A DNA stretch of 64,000 nucleotides from Pararge aegeria (lineage: Eukaryota; Arthropoda; Insecta; Lepidoptera; Nymphalidae): contig NC_053180.1 in the NCBI RefSeq assembly GCF_905163445.1, positions 19,210,701-19,274,700 on the forward strand, given 5' to 3'. The translations under genes and the position numbers were made by a program. The notes under the pieces were generated by a model. It saw only the letters and a program-made list of their open reading frames with translations. It was not told the DNA's origin and ran no database searches. Positions 20,462 to 31,835 of this stretch are shown here, piece after piece. The first letter of the stretch is position 1; every line of letters begins with the position of its first letter.

Positions 20462-20765
20462 ATTCTACTAAAAATTAGCTTTTGACTGCAATATCACCTG
20501 CTGTTAAGTGATGTTAGGGGTAGGACAGTTATTTAAATCCATACTACTAATCGGTTTCCACGCGAGATCGTACCGGAACGATAAATCGCTTAGCCGCACG
20601 TTTTGTCGGTAGGGACGTAACTAGCCTCAGCCAAAGCCTCCCACTAGACTAGACGAGAGTAAATACGAATTTTTTTTTAACCCAAGTTCTAAGTGAGATT
20701 TCCCGGGTTCAAACCCGGGAAATCTCACTTAGAACCACAACGCCCACCTTTGCACCAGGGAGGTG
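20462..20765 (-). mobile_element. SINE-C with an internal palindrome
   Basis: Reverse SINE-C: tgactgcaatatcacctgct near the 3' end, ggaacgataaatcgcttag in the body, and a head near ggaggtggccaaattg. The stretch 20686-20735 is a near-continuous palindrome with 24-bp perfect arms and a 2-nt centre (ca) spanning box B (cccgggtt). Confidence 0.8.
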
Positions 20766-21674
20766 GCCAAATTGCTGCCACAAATATCACAAAACATGAA
20801 GACCAGAGAAACCTGCATAGATTGGATCACATATGGACTTTATAATGAATGAAATTAAAAAATGAATTATAATTTATTCGTTATCTCATTTTCATTACAA
20901 AACAATATGCTAAGACCTCCTTTAAGTTTGGAAAAAACCTGTATTTGGAGGTTCGAGTTTACACATATACTGATAACATGACTTTACCAATTTAATACAT
21001 AATGGGTACCTATACATGAAAAAGAAGTGTAAATCTGACCACCACTATGTTGGGTACACAGATCAAGCATGCATGGATCCATACCAGATGCTTGAGATAT
21101 TAAAACACAACCAAACAAATTTCAAAGATTTAGAATGAAAGACTACATCAATATTACATTGTTAGTTTTTTATGAAGAAGTTCTGATAGTAAACGTTAAC
21201 TTTTAACTATCAAGTAACAGTTACTTATAAAGAAAATGACTTACGTTTTCTTTGTATGGTTTTCCATTGTAAGCACATAACAATTTAATGAAATAAAAAA
21301 AAACAGCATTTGTCATCTACAAAGTGTGAAGATGATCTACAATCAATATCACCTTTATGATATAAACATTAGAGCTTAAAATCTGCTTGGCAATAATATA
21401 AAGGGCATCTTATATCATGATAGGAATTTGGAGAGACATTGCTATAGAATTTTTTGATAAGATTTAAGATAAAATATTAAAGTTTTCGAGATATTTAATT
21501 TGGTAGTGAATTTTAGGTGATACTTCAGATGACCTATATTTCATTTTAAAATCTGTACCTGTAAAAGCAAAATATTGCGGAAAATATTTTAGCATTTCTG
21601 GAATATTGACATAATGATGTTTGGCACTGAAGCAGAATTATGTAGTGTACTAGGACAACCTAGGAAATAATTAA
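20766..21674. other. AT-rich unique-looking sequence
   Basis: No repeat family or coding region recognised. Confidence 0.5.
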
Positions 21675-22020
21675 GCACAGTAGGGCGAGCATGTGCGCCA
21701 CGAAATAATTATCTCTACGAATTACTCATATTTTTATTTAACGGCCGCTTGGCGCAGTGGGCAGCGAACCTGCTGCCTGTGGGTTTGATTCCCACCAGTG
21801 GCGTACACTTCATACATGCACAAAAGCACTGCATACCCAAATTATTTTATATAGCTCGTATTGTAGGGGAGTTTTTCCATTTTATGCCATGTACCTGCTT
21901 TATGCATACCTTGGTCAAAAACCTGTGCACGCCACTGATTCCCACAACTGGAAAATGTTTGTATGATGAACATGAGTGTTCTTCTGTGTGTCTAGATGTT
22001 TATATGTTAATTATAAGAAT
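21675..22020 (+). mobile_element. SINE-A carrying a nested hAT element, next to an inverted-repeat element fragment
   Basis: 21675-21735 resembles the 125-bp element (cagtagggcgagcatgtgcg). SINE-A starts at 21741 (ggccgcttggcgcagtgggc), is interrupted by a hAT at 21796-21937 directly in box B, and resumes at aactggaaaatgtttgtatg. Confidence 0.82.
21796..21937. mobile_element. hAT-type miniature element in a SINE box B
   Basis: 142 bp, cagtggcgtacact to gtgcacgccactg, with the exact target duplication attcccac (21788-21795, 21938-21945). The insertion breaks the SINE promoter box. Confidence 0.94.
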
Positions 22021-22039
22021 TTACGTATATATTTTGGTA

Positions 22040-22110
22040 GAGTCACTACAAACATATATACTTGACGTTTCAAAAGTGCTTATAAAGTAGGCCTACTTGA
22101 AATAAATGAA
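22040..22110 (+). repeat. LINE-tail type repeat
   Basis: gagtcactacaaac, cttgacgtttcaaaagtgct and gtaggcctacttgaaataaa; the forward version of the 9064 repeat. Confidence 0.7.
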
Positions 22111-22210
22111 TTTTTATTTTTTTTTAATTTTTAGAGGTAAATTTTTGCATATCCCTTGATATATTAATACTGCATTAATTATTGTAGTTTGGATTTACGT
22201 GTGTAGGCAT

Positions 22211-22745
22211 TCATACATAAAGATACAGCAGTAAACACAAATGGCAATAGGAATTTGTATTCATTGATGTTCCATCTATAATTTCACCAGATATAAAATC
22301 ATGAACATCTGGCTTCTCAGAATAGCCTGATATTTTGTCTAGGTGAATCACAACATAACATTTTTCATTCAAATTATGTATAATTGTAAATCTCTGTCCT
22401 GACAAACAACTTAGGTGTTCATAGAAAGGATTTTTACGTTTTGTTTTGGTTTGCCTGTAGCCAGTGGCATGCATACAGGATATGCAGATGATATAAAATG
22501 AAGAAAATCTCCAGTACGAGCTATAAATACTTAGGGGTAGACTTTTGATAACTTTTACAATGCCTATTCTTACGTTTTGTATAACTTGTATTGGAGACTT
22601 TTTTCATTTTATAACATTTGCATACCCTGTACATACCCTCTATGCACGCCACTGCCTGTAGCTTGGTTTCAGGATGAGACACAGGGGTAAATTTCTATTC
22701 AAAAATTCTACATTGAAATTACTGTCACCTGTGACTAAAATATAA
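22211..22745 (-). pseudogene. Unidentified open frame interrupted by a hAT element
   Basis: On the - strand a frame opens near 22745 (NYILVTGDSNFNVEFLNRNL), reaches LKPSYRQ, is broken by the hAT at 22462-22654, and continues (TKRKNPFYEHLSCLSGQRFT) to a stop at 22211. With the hAT and one 8-bp duplication removed it would be about 115 codons. The VTGDSNFN piece recalls endonuclease-type GDFN motifs of mobile elements, but the rest matches no family I recognise. It is low in complexity enough to be chance. Confidence 0.3.
22462..22654. mobile_element. hAT-type miniature element, long-TIR subfamily
   Basis: 193 bp, cagtggcatgcata to atgcacgccactg, with the exact target duplication cctgtagc. The interior is shared with 7984-8187. 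Confidence 0.93.
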
Positions 22746-23118
22746 TTCTTTTGACAACTATTTTAAATTAATATACTGAATAGGCAAGTATTGGACCAGT
22801 TTATAAGTTTACCTGACAAAAATTTGCTGTAATACAGAAGATGTTTTTCATTAAATAAAATTTAACACCTTCACACTATTTCTATTTATTATTTATGTAC
22901 CATAAATTGTTAATGAGAACATATGATACATGAAGTGTACAAAGAAAAGCTTATCTCTTTAAGAAATCTCTTCTGTAAGGTATATTAAAACTTTGCTTAT
23001 TACACTAAGTGATGCTACCTAACTACAGCTACTGTTTACGTGCTACCAATCCCCACATCCTTTCTTCCATTTTAATGTATGTGTTACAATATATTGATAC
23101 TATTTCCAACTTAGTGTA

Positions 23119-23545
23119 AGACAAAAAGCAAATTGCACATTTGCCTGCACCGACAGCAAACTACAGGTTCCGTACAGTCGCACAAAATATTATAGTAATT
23201 CTTTTACAGCTAATTGTGTCAGACTCTGGAATTCCCTACCTGATGACATACGTCAGGCAAAATCCTTGCCTCTTTTTAAAAGTTGTTTGAAAAACTATTT
23301 TTTATGTATGTAGCGTTATAGTATGTAGTTTATTATATTTATATGTTTGAACACTATATATTATATATAATAATTATATGTTTAGTATTAGAATTTATAC
23401 CATGTATGTAGTTTAGTTTGCAATATTTTTATGTAGGTAGAAATTTTTATTGCCGCACCAACCCGTTCCTTCCAATAACTACTATCGCCAAAGGTTGTCT
23501 GGGAGAGATCGCTTTAGCGATAAGACCGCCTTTGCACACCTAAAC
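23119..23545 (+). pseudogene. LINE C-terminal fragment with 3' UTR
   Basis: Frame 23119-23313 reads through RTKYYSNSFTANCVRLWNSL, PDDIRQAKSLPLFKSCLKNY and FLCM to TAG. The RLWNSLP-DDIR-x-A-x-S-x-x-x-FK block closes ORF2 of many CR1/Jockey-group LINEs. The 3' UTR carries gcgataagaccgcctttgca, a tail motif also seen near 4620 and 49055. Only the end of the element is present. Confidence 0.8.
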
Positions 23546-23684
23546 TAGTTTTTTTTTTAAATTAAATGAACCTTCTGTAAGTTTGTTTTGTTACTTATTA
23601 TTAAGCTCGATTAAGCTCATGATTTAGTATATCTGGTAAAAGGTAACTTTATCCACTGCTGCATGAGGAAGAAGAACAAAACCA

Positions 23685-23905
23685 CAGTATTAAGAATAAA
23701 CAGAACCCACATTCAGCAATTATTGTATGCAGTACATTGTTTCAAAAAACAGCAAAAAATGCCCTGATGATGATGATGCTAGATCAAAAACTCTTACCCA
23801 TCTTACGGCCAACATTAAGAACATAAGAGGTAAAATAATTACTGTGAAGAGCTAATCACCTGTTCGAGAAACACTACTAAAGTGGATACTCTGTTAAGTC
23901 TGTAT
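23685..23905 (-). repeat. Repeat C
   Basis: Contains ttgtatgcagtacattgttt and cctgttcgagaaacactact, shared in reverse with 5745-6340 and in the same sense with 26760-27190. Confidence 0.65.
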
Positions 23906-25532
23906 ATTATTAATACTGTGGACAAAATTAACCATGTTAGAGGACCTGTAACACCCATGATTTATGTTTATATTTTTACTATACCCATTTTTGCATTGAA
24001 ATTTTCGCATTGCAATTTTGCAATGTTTTTGTAAGTATATCTTATTACTGTATATTTAAAGATAGGTAATTTATACAAATTTGTATTCAGTAACTTCACA
24101 ATTTCAAAGAATTTAAGAGTTAATTCTGTCTTCTTCTTCTGTTCCTGGGCCTTTTCCGCACTTGGTTGGTCTGGGGCCGTCCATTGTACGTATAAGAGTT
24201 AATTCATTAAGGTTTGTTTTTAATGAAGAATACATTTAAGCAGTTCTAGTTTAGTTATTTCCATAGTGTCACCTTGATTGGTTTAATTCCAACACTGCAC
24301 GCTTTCATGGGTATATCAAAATGCTGAGCTGGAACCTGGGTTGTGCCACTGTACTGTGTAGTGGAAGTGCCAGGGTGGCACCTGATTGTAACCAAATTAT
24401 TGCCAGCTAAAGTAATTTAAAATTACAATCTTTTGTTTTCTGTGTGTAGAGATTATGTGGATTTTCAACTGAAGTTTGTTTACCTTTTATCTAATGAAGA
24501 CAAATGTTACATGTAAATTTAAATTGGTTATTCTCTGTTTATTAAAATCCAGCAAACACCAACTTTTAACTTTATTAAAAGTCTTTTACTGCAGATTTTT
24601 TTTTTATTTTATTTGTAGGTTGCTCCAAATATCTTATAGGTACCTTAAAATTAAGAATTCTGCTTCATACTTCAGAGTGAATTATCTTTTGAAGTATACC
24701 TGAGAGTGTTTATAAATAGTTTATTTGAATAAAAGATATTGGATTTAATATTTATCTAACCTTTCTAATGTTTATAAAATTTATTTAGAGTACTAAATGT
24801 CAATCAAATATTATTAATATGACAGCTGATAACACTTATCAGTGACATGTCATTTATCAGTTAACATTGTCAATTCACGATTCCTTATCAATAACAACAA
24901 CAAAACAGACATAAATCAATAAATTAAAAGATGTTCACTACCCTCCAATATGAAAAATATTACTATTATAAATAATTTTAAAGGTATTAAAATTTATACC
25001 GATCGAAAGAATTAAAATATAACGCAAATAACTATGTATACGTGAAATCAAAATTATTATAGCTAGGGTATGTTCACTTCTATGAACGTAATTTTTACTA
25101 ATTATTGCTCTTTCATATGGCAAGCGAAAATTCATTCAAGTATGAAAAAAATTAAAAATAGCGACGACCCTCCGTCCCCCGGCGACCTTAACATCTAGGT
25201 GAGCGTTCAATCGAATACAATCAATGATAAAATTGCAATCGCTTGAACGAGTTAACCAGCCTTGCGAAATATCATTTTTTCAACTTATTTGCTATATAAG
25301 AAACTGTAAATTATTAATAGGTACACGTTAGTTACATGCGAAATCTGCTTCGTGGGTTATATTTGCTATTAATAAATGAAAAACCCCAAAATATCGCATC
25401 GCATGGGTAAAATGCATCCCCTCCCTAAAATATCGGAGTATAAGGCAAACGGATTTTTCTCGTTTTAAACAAGAAATCTGGTGGAATATCTTGTACTCAG
25501 AAGTGGATTAGTAAATAGGCTGTAAAACTCAC
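23906..25532. other. 5' end of Homer intron 1
   Basis: AT-rich, with no clear repeats and no coding sequence; a short tcttcttcttctgttcctgg block at about 24127 looks like an old repeat. Confidence 0.5.
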
Positions 25533-25537
25533 CCCAT
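25533..25537 (-). CDS. homer: Homer scaffold protein, exon 1 coding part (ATGGG)
   Basis: On the - strand, aaacaATGGG is followed at once by donor gtgagt. Exon 2 begins with one base to finish the second codon, giving Met-Gly-Glu-Gln-Pro, the invariant Homer N-terminus. Kozak context is strong (A at -3, G at +4). A scan of the upstream region for ATGGG followed by a good donor found no rival in the right phase. The 5' UTR continues upstream (above 25537) and contains a short ATG AAG TAG; the transcription start is not defined. The intron to exon 2 is about 11.7 kb. Confidence 0.72.
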
Positions 25538-26759
25538 TGTTTCTTTTCCTGCTGTCATTTAAACACAATAAATTGGAAATTATCCTACTTCATAATTCCT
25601 AATTTTTCCCACACAGCTGTCAGGCAGCGGTTTTACCATAAACTAAAATCTAGAGCCAAGCGATGTTGCTACTATCAATTTATTGTTGTCAGTTGAGGCT
25701 TTATGATTACACGAAAATATTAAATTAATAGTTTAATGAATTAAATATAATTATTATGTAACATGAAAATGTAAGAGTAGCATATACATTTTCTAATTAA
25801 ATTAATAAATAATAAAACGTTACAAAAACAAACCACAGAACCATAATATATTTGTAGTGTCATCTTTCGCCACTTGCCAATAGGTGACGCTAAAACTATA
25901 GTTTTTTTATTCAGCACTAGATGTCACTATTATCCAACTTAACAGTCTGTTTACTTCTCAAGCTTGAACGATGAGCATTAAGAGAGTTTATAAAATATTT
26001 TAAATTGGCTCTGCATCTTATTGGCTGCTGAGGTTAGTTACCCACTATCGATCCACAAAAAATAAATCCATACCACTAATAGTAAAAACCGATGAAGGAA
26101 AAAAGTTTGTAACTGTTTTTTTATTGAGTGTAAGAAATCGTTTAAACTCTTTTTAATTTCTTACGGGCATTTCTTCGAACCGATGTTACTTGTAAGCCAT
26201 GAAAATAGGCTATCCCTCATATGCTATACAGGCTGTACAAATTAAAAAAATCAATTTTTTCATCCGTTCCTTTGAGGTTTCCTGTTTTAATTTCCTTTTT
26301 AAACAACCACTTAAACAAAAACCAGATAAAAGGTTTCACACCGTTAACCACTTTAGAGTTTTACGAAACAAAAACGATTAGAAATTCGTTCACCTTTATT
26401 TCCATATAAAACTAGGTACCTACATACCTACCTATCTAACTTTTAACTAACATGTTTTTTCAGCTGCAATTTTCTCATGGTTTTCTTATTTCCTTTTTTT
26501 TTAAATCTACCTAAATAATAATAATCAAATGTTATTGTAAAGAAAATAAATCGATCCATATACCCACTAATTTTACAAGTTTTACATTTAGGATGAAAGG
26601 AATAGGTTCGCTATTGCCACGGCACACAAACTAATGATTTTACAAGTACCTAGGTACGAACTTGTAAAATCATTAATTTGTGTGTTAATTTCTGTAACTC
26701 AATAAAATTACGATATATTGTTTATAAAACAATTAATGATAAAAACTTCAATGCAATGT
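25538..26759. other. Region upstream of Homer exon 1
   Basis: Presumed 5' UTR and promoter of Homer near 25540-25700. No TATA box was identified. AT-rich beyond that, with a hairpin at 26623-26684. Confidence 0.45.
26623..26684. repeat. Hairpin, 25-bp arms, one mismatch
   Basis: Arms 26623-26647 and 26660-26684 around a 12-nt loop that is itself partly palindromic (acctaggta). Confidence 0.85.
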
Positions 26760-27190
26760 CCCTTAAGTAGAGCGTGTGGGCAGATACCGACTTACTTATT
26801 TAGTGAGAGTGAAAGTCAGTTGTTACTTGGTCGTTACATAAAAAATTGGGCGTTGATCTTGTGATTGTTAAAGCGAAGGCACACAGAATTAAGATCATAC
26901 AGAAACCTCGTTGTACCATTATTGCATGCTCTGCATTGTGTCCAAAAACAGTGTAATCGCCCTGCGCAGATCTCACTTCACTCTCGCAGAATGCTAGCTG
27001 ACGACCTTTTATATTTTCCCATTTTATATGGTAAACGTTTGGAAAATTAGACGGAAAATAATAACTATTAACTGCTAAATGGAATGAATTGACTAACCGC
27101 CTGTTCAAGAAACACTACTTAAGTGGAGTGGTTTTGATACTTCAATATTAGTCGTGAACACGGTTTCTGTATCTACCAACTTAACTCTGT
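26760..27190 (-). repeat. Repeat C, longest copy
   Basis: Contains ttgcatgctctgcattgtgt, gatctcacttcactctcgca, ctgttcaagaaacactactt and the end tattagtcgtgaacacggtt. No transposase seen. Confidence 0.7.
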
Positions 27191-28649
27191 GCTCCAAACT
27201 TAATCCATTTTTTTAGCATCAAGCTGTGCTTCGCGGTTTTCCATAAATTATTATGTAAATTAGTATAGGTACTTCCATAAATTATTACGTGTGTACTTAC
27301 ATTTGTAATAAATAAGTATGTTAACCACTGCTTTGTTTCATTGCTATTATCACCATCATCAACATTGTGAAAAGCAAAATATTCATATTAACGCATCTAA
27401 GTTTTTTTGTCTTTAAAAGCTTCACAATCGCAGCGCGCTATTGGCTATTGAAAATCTCTGGGAAATTCGTTGTCGTTTAATGACAATTAATAAAAAACTA
27501 AAAAATAATTGATTAGTCTTTAGTGTGTCTCTTATGAAAATTGGGTTCGTTGACAATGCTTGCGAGCCATTGTGTTGCTTTACGTCAGGAATTGCGCGAA
27601 ATGTTAAAAGTATTATTATTTTTTTATTTTTTAAAACTCTATTTAAAGCTTTTATGCTTTGCCACATAAACACAGATCCCGCCGCATTTAATGTTTCCCA
27701 TTAAAAACACCAATGCCTATTTCTTAGTTTTTGGCGCTCAAATCAAAAATCCTTGAAAATAAATATAGATACAAAAGAGTGAACTCCGCCTTAATAATAT
27801 AGAGAAAGACTGAACAAAAAACAACAACCGTAAAAATTAATGAATAATAATCGTGATATAACACGACTTTAACCTATAATTGCATGTTTGTCTGTACCAA
27901 CTAATTTTGGAACATCTTAATAATCAAAAAGTAAAAGAAGATTATAAATACGAGTGTGTGTTTTTTTACTAGTATAAAAGTTGACCGCATTTGACCTTAA
28001 ATGTAAACAGTGCGTTATGGTTGTCACAGAGTATTTTTCTAACAACTTTTTTGATTCTCTTAAACATGCAAGAACACTCCCGGAAGATGATGTGAAATAT
28101 TTTTTTTTATCATTATGAGTAGGCTGCATCTTAGTATATTATAGTTTGATATACTGATTTTAAAGTTAGTGTGCTTCCATTCTTAAATACCGCTAAAGAT
28201 CCGCGTATATTTAACATAGAAATCTTTATAAAAAATTTTACGATAACTGATAGGATGAGATGTATCTTGTAGTGTCCGCATTAAACGGAATAGTTCTCCG
28301 ACAATCTACAAAGGTTTCTGAATTGTGTCTAGAAACCAATTAGGGGTGTGATTTTAATATAACTGCCTTATCCCTAACAGGTTAGCCCGCTACCATATTA
28401 GATTGCATCATCACATTCAACTTTTAGTGAAATAAAGAGGGTGTACACATTATAGTCTCAACGTTTTTTGCAGTAATATATATGTACTTGTATATGTATG
28501 TAGTTGAAGGTCGTAAACATGCTCCTGGAGCAACGCGGCGAGCTTCTAAGCTTCTAACCGAAAATCCGTCTCCAATAAGAGGCAGAGCCCTGTGCCCGCG
28601 GGAATTCACTGAAAATGAAGTAAGTATTCAATTTTTATTTATTACTAGC
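27191..28649. other. Intergenic AT-rich sequence
   Basis: A SINE-C fragment at 28330-28415 (aacaggttagcccgctacca). Nothing else recognised. Confidence 0.5.
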
Positions 28650-28990
28650 TACTATTAGACCCGCGCGAAATCCGCGAATGAGTCGACTTAAAAAAATAGT
28701 CGTAGGTATCTTGTAGCGGACTGTTTTATGGAACTTTAAAGAAACAATAATTCCGACACTTCCGATATATTTGCTACATACTTCCGTATAGCCATAATTG
28801 TTACTACTAATCCAAAAACTTATTGTTTATCGGGATAAAAAGTATCCCATATGACCCAGGATATCAGCTACCACTAGACCAAATTTTATTTAAATCCGTT
28901 CACTAGTTTTCACGTGATGCCCGGGCAGACAAACAGAGATACAGACAAACATTAAATAAAAATCTGCTTTGGACTCAGTATCGATTATAA
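28650..28990 (+). repeat. Repeat D family
   Basis: Starts actagctactattagacccg with gcgcgaaatccgcg and includes cgttcactagttttcacgtg. It resembles the widespread lepidopteran repeat whose reverse copy ends gtcgcgggcaacagctagt; see 60597-61025. Confidence 0.55.
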
Positions 28991-29039
28991 AGCATCACCC
29001 GATCAAATTTTTCAAAATATATATAAAGTACAGAAATCT

Positions 29040-29340
29040 TTCTTTTTTTATCATCTTTTATTCTTTTTCTTTTTTTTTTTTAATTCTTAACAATGCTTAA
29101 AAAAAATAAAAAAAAAACACTATTAAAAATTTATAAAAAAAAAAATCAACGCTTGCGGGGCTTTTGAATGCCCAAGCAACCGGCGGTCAGGGCTCCAGAG
29201 TGAGGAACCTCCTTATAATGCGCGCCGTTTCAAGGACTGCCTTCTGTATCCGACCCTTGATCCAACAACCAAGCGAAAGCTTCTTAAGATGTTGGTCGAA
29301 GCTTTTCACGAGAAGACCATTGATTAATAATATTATGATG
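29040..29340 (-). repeat. Low-complexity A/T tract and probable LINE 3' end
   Basis: 29040-29150 is made of long T and A runs. 29160-29340 (gcaaccggcggtcagggctc, ctgccttctgtatccgaccc) is GC-rich and non-coding, and looks like an old retroelement tail. Confidence 0.45.
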
Positions 29341-29384
29341 TGTACCAACATGAGTATTTGTAGAGCTTTCTGAGTCAGAGCTCG

Positions 29385-29510
29385 TCCAAGGAAGTGCTAC
29401 CACCATGCTTATTTCTGCCGCTAAGCAGCATTGCAATGCTGTTTCCGGTCTGAGTAACGTGGGTGGCGGTGTCATTACGCACATGAGACTTAACACCTAC
29501 GCCTCAGATT
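29385..29510 (-). repeat. Repeat G
   Basis: Reverse copy: acacctacgcctcagattga and gcattgcaatgctgtttcc. Confidence 0.65.
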
Positions 29511-29554
29511 GACAGACACACGGCGCCATGTTGCACCTAAGTGTTCCTTGCATG

Positions 29555-29697
29555 CAGTGGCGTGCGCTGGGTTTCATACCAGGGTATGCATACAGCAGGA
29601 AAATTGCATAAAATGGCAAAAACCTCCTCTTACAAGCGTTATATAAAAATTTTAGGGTAGGCAGTGCTTTTGTGCATGTATGAAGTGCACGCCACTG
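29555..29697. mobile_element. hAT-type miniature element
   Basis: 143 bp, cagtggcgtgcgct to gtgcacgccactg, with the exact target duplication cttgcatg. Confidence 0.94.
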
Positions 29698-29759
29698 CTT
29701 GCATGCTCTGTTTACAGACGACGGTTTCACATACCATCGGGTGGGCCACCTGCTTTGTT

Positions 29760-31127
29760 CGTCATTAAAGCTATAAAAAATTATACGTTACTTATATTAT
29801 GCGTAAGTTGTTTTTTTTTTTTGTTCTAGTTAAATTGTAACAAACATTTTACAATAACATCCGCCATCCTCTTAGAAACTTTGCAATTATGGTGACGATG
29901 GCGAGTTCGCAAGTATATTTCTATATAATTGTATTAATCTTTAACAACTTACTCTAAATGTTTCTCATTAAGACATTCTTTCATCACATAAAACTGTGGT
30001 TGTGGTTGTAGTGGTTTTTGAACTGTAGGCTAAAAAATTTCTTGTAAATTACCTTAAAAATATATGATTTTTTTTCATTTAAACATTGCAAAATGGCCAG
30101 GAGATTTTGGAATATTTTAGGTATTATGTATTTATAATTCCCTTTTCCGTTCACATTATGTGTTTTCGGTAGAATAACCTTTTTATAACTAGGCAGTTTA
30201 GTACGTTTGTACGGTGAAGGAAAACAGAAATTCGCACTCACGGCCGTTTCGGGGAAAACCACGGCAGATAGGAAGTGCGAAACGAATGCTACTGCAATTC
30301 ACGTGCTACGATTGCTAAATCGTACAAATAATTATGTATTATTGTTCAAGCTAGTAACTCCCCACGACAACGTCTGCGCAGGATATTTTAGGTTTCGTTT
30401 TAAACTCCTTACAAAATCTTCTAACCTGTATTATGTATATGTACAATAAATTAGATGCAGGTCTAAAAAATCAACCTACGCGTTTTTTTAAGAAAAATCT
30501 GGCGCATTTGCTGTGTACAAAATGTTTCTATACAATATCCGAGTATCTGACTTCGAATTAAAAATGATATTATTTTGACATTATTATGATAATAATAATG
30601 TCAAAATAATATTGATATTACCTGTATAATTTAATAAATAACTTTTCAATGCTTGCTCAACAAGATTATGCAGACATGTGTAATGATTGTTCTTGTTGTG
30701 CACTTTACATTTCGCATGCTTAATAGTAGAATATGGAGGAATGTTATATTATAATAAGACCCTATGTAAGCTCATATTCAGCGAATAAAATTTCATTTCA
30801 TTTAATTTCATGAGAACTGCGCATTTACATTAGACGAGGGGCTGGATGCTGGGATGGAGCTTTGGAGGCTTCGCTGAAATTCAGCCATTCGTTGTTTAAA
30901 ATGCTCACCCAGTTAAGTGACCGTTCGTTGAATTGATTCCATTGTGATTTTATTAAAGGTTAGGACGAAAAGTGTAGAAGTGAACTTAAGTGTAAACAAC
31001 TGTTATAGGAAATACTCTGGTAGGTGACACAAATTTAATACATTTAATTAACTTTAAATCACGATAATGTACTAAATGAAAATTAAAACGAAGAGTGCTT
31101 TAAAAAACGTGTGTTGTTATTTAACAC
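29760..31127. other. Intergenic sequence
   Basis: No gene recognised. A 20-bp-arm perfect hairpin with loop tgataa lies at 30567-30612. Confidence 0.5.
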
Positions 31128-31835
31128 CTTTTTTTTATCGGGGGGGAAATCTTCAAAGATACCCGACCTTAGGGAAGATCGTGGGATTTTTACCCACTAA
31201 AACCCCCTCGGTGGCCATCCTCGGCACATGATTGAGAGGCTCCGGGATCTCCCAAGAACGCACCGGTGCCTCCCTCGTACAGCGCATGTAGAGCTCGTCC
31301 CGGGAGACAATATTCCCCCGACCTCATTGGCCTCGCTATGGGCTACGGCTAGCTGCTGTTCTACCCGGGTCCGGTTCCCATCCTGTCCGACACGACCCGA
31401 TGTCCCTTCATCTGGGACTATTGATCAGACGGAATTGGGCGATGATTGCCATCTGCCCGCCTCTGTCGTCTCCGAAAAGGATCGGCTCTCTCTCGATCGC
31501 GTTCAGCAGCCTCCTTTTTGGCCATTACGATCTCGCAGAAGGAGACCATCGCCCTCCATGCTTCATCCTCTGAGGGAGAAAGGTCGCTCCCAACGTGACT
31601 GACTAGAACAACGCGCGCTGGATTCCAAGCAGAACACTTCGCAAGGGTATGCTGTGCTGAGTCCTTCTTCCCACAATGGTGATTTAGCGGTGTTGCCTCG
31701 CGACCGATCCGACACTGGTACTCCCCAGAACAACCATGCCCAGTGAGTACCTGTGTCAGTCTTAAGGTGACATTTTCACGGATTCTTGCCAACCAGGCCT
31801 CAAAGTTTGAGATATTCGCACCAACAGTGCGTTGG
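31128..31835 (-). pseudogene. R1-type LINE, C-terminal fragment
   Basis: On the - strand the frame reads FEAWLARIRENVTLRLTQVL, TGHGCSGEYQCRI, then HHCGKKDSAQHTLAKCSAW, and later VSFCEIVMAKKEAAERDRER before TAG at 31420-31418. TGHGCFG-like, the HC-x2-C...H...C zinc knuckle and FCE-x-VM-x-x-KE-AER are the classic end of R1-clade ORF2. First Cys to last Cys spacing is intact. About 290 bp of GC-rich 3' UTR follow to 31128. The element is 5'-truncated near 31835. Active R1 elements sit in 28S rDNA, but no rDNA is seen here. Confidence 0.85.

Noticed and set aside
23814..23822. Alternative Homer start exon (ATGG before gtaag on the - strand)
   Set aside because: Its phase does not fit exon 2, whereas ATGGG at 25537 does.
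31228..31602. 124-codon + strand frame
   Set aside because: Antisense of the R1-type LINE fragment.
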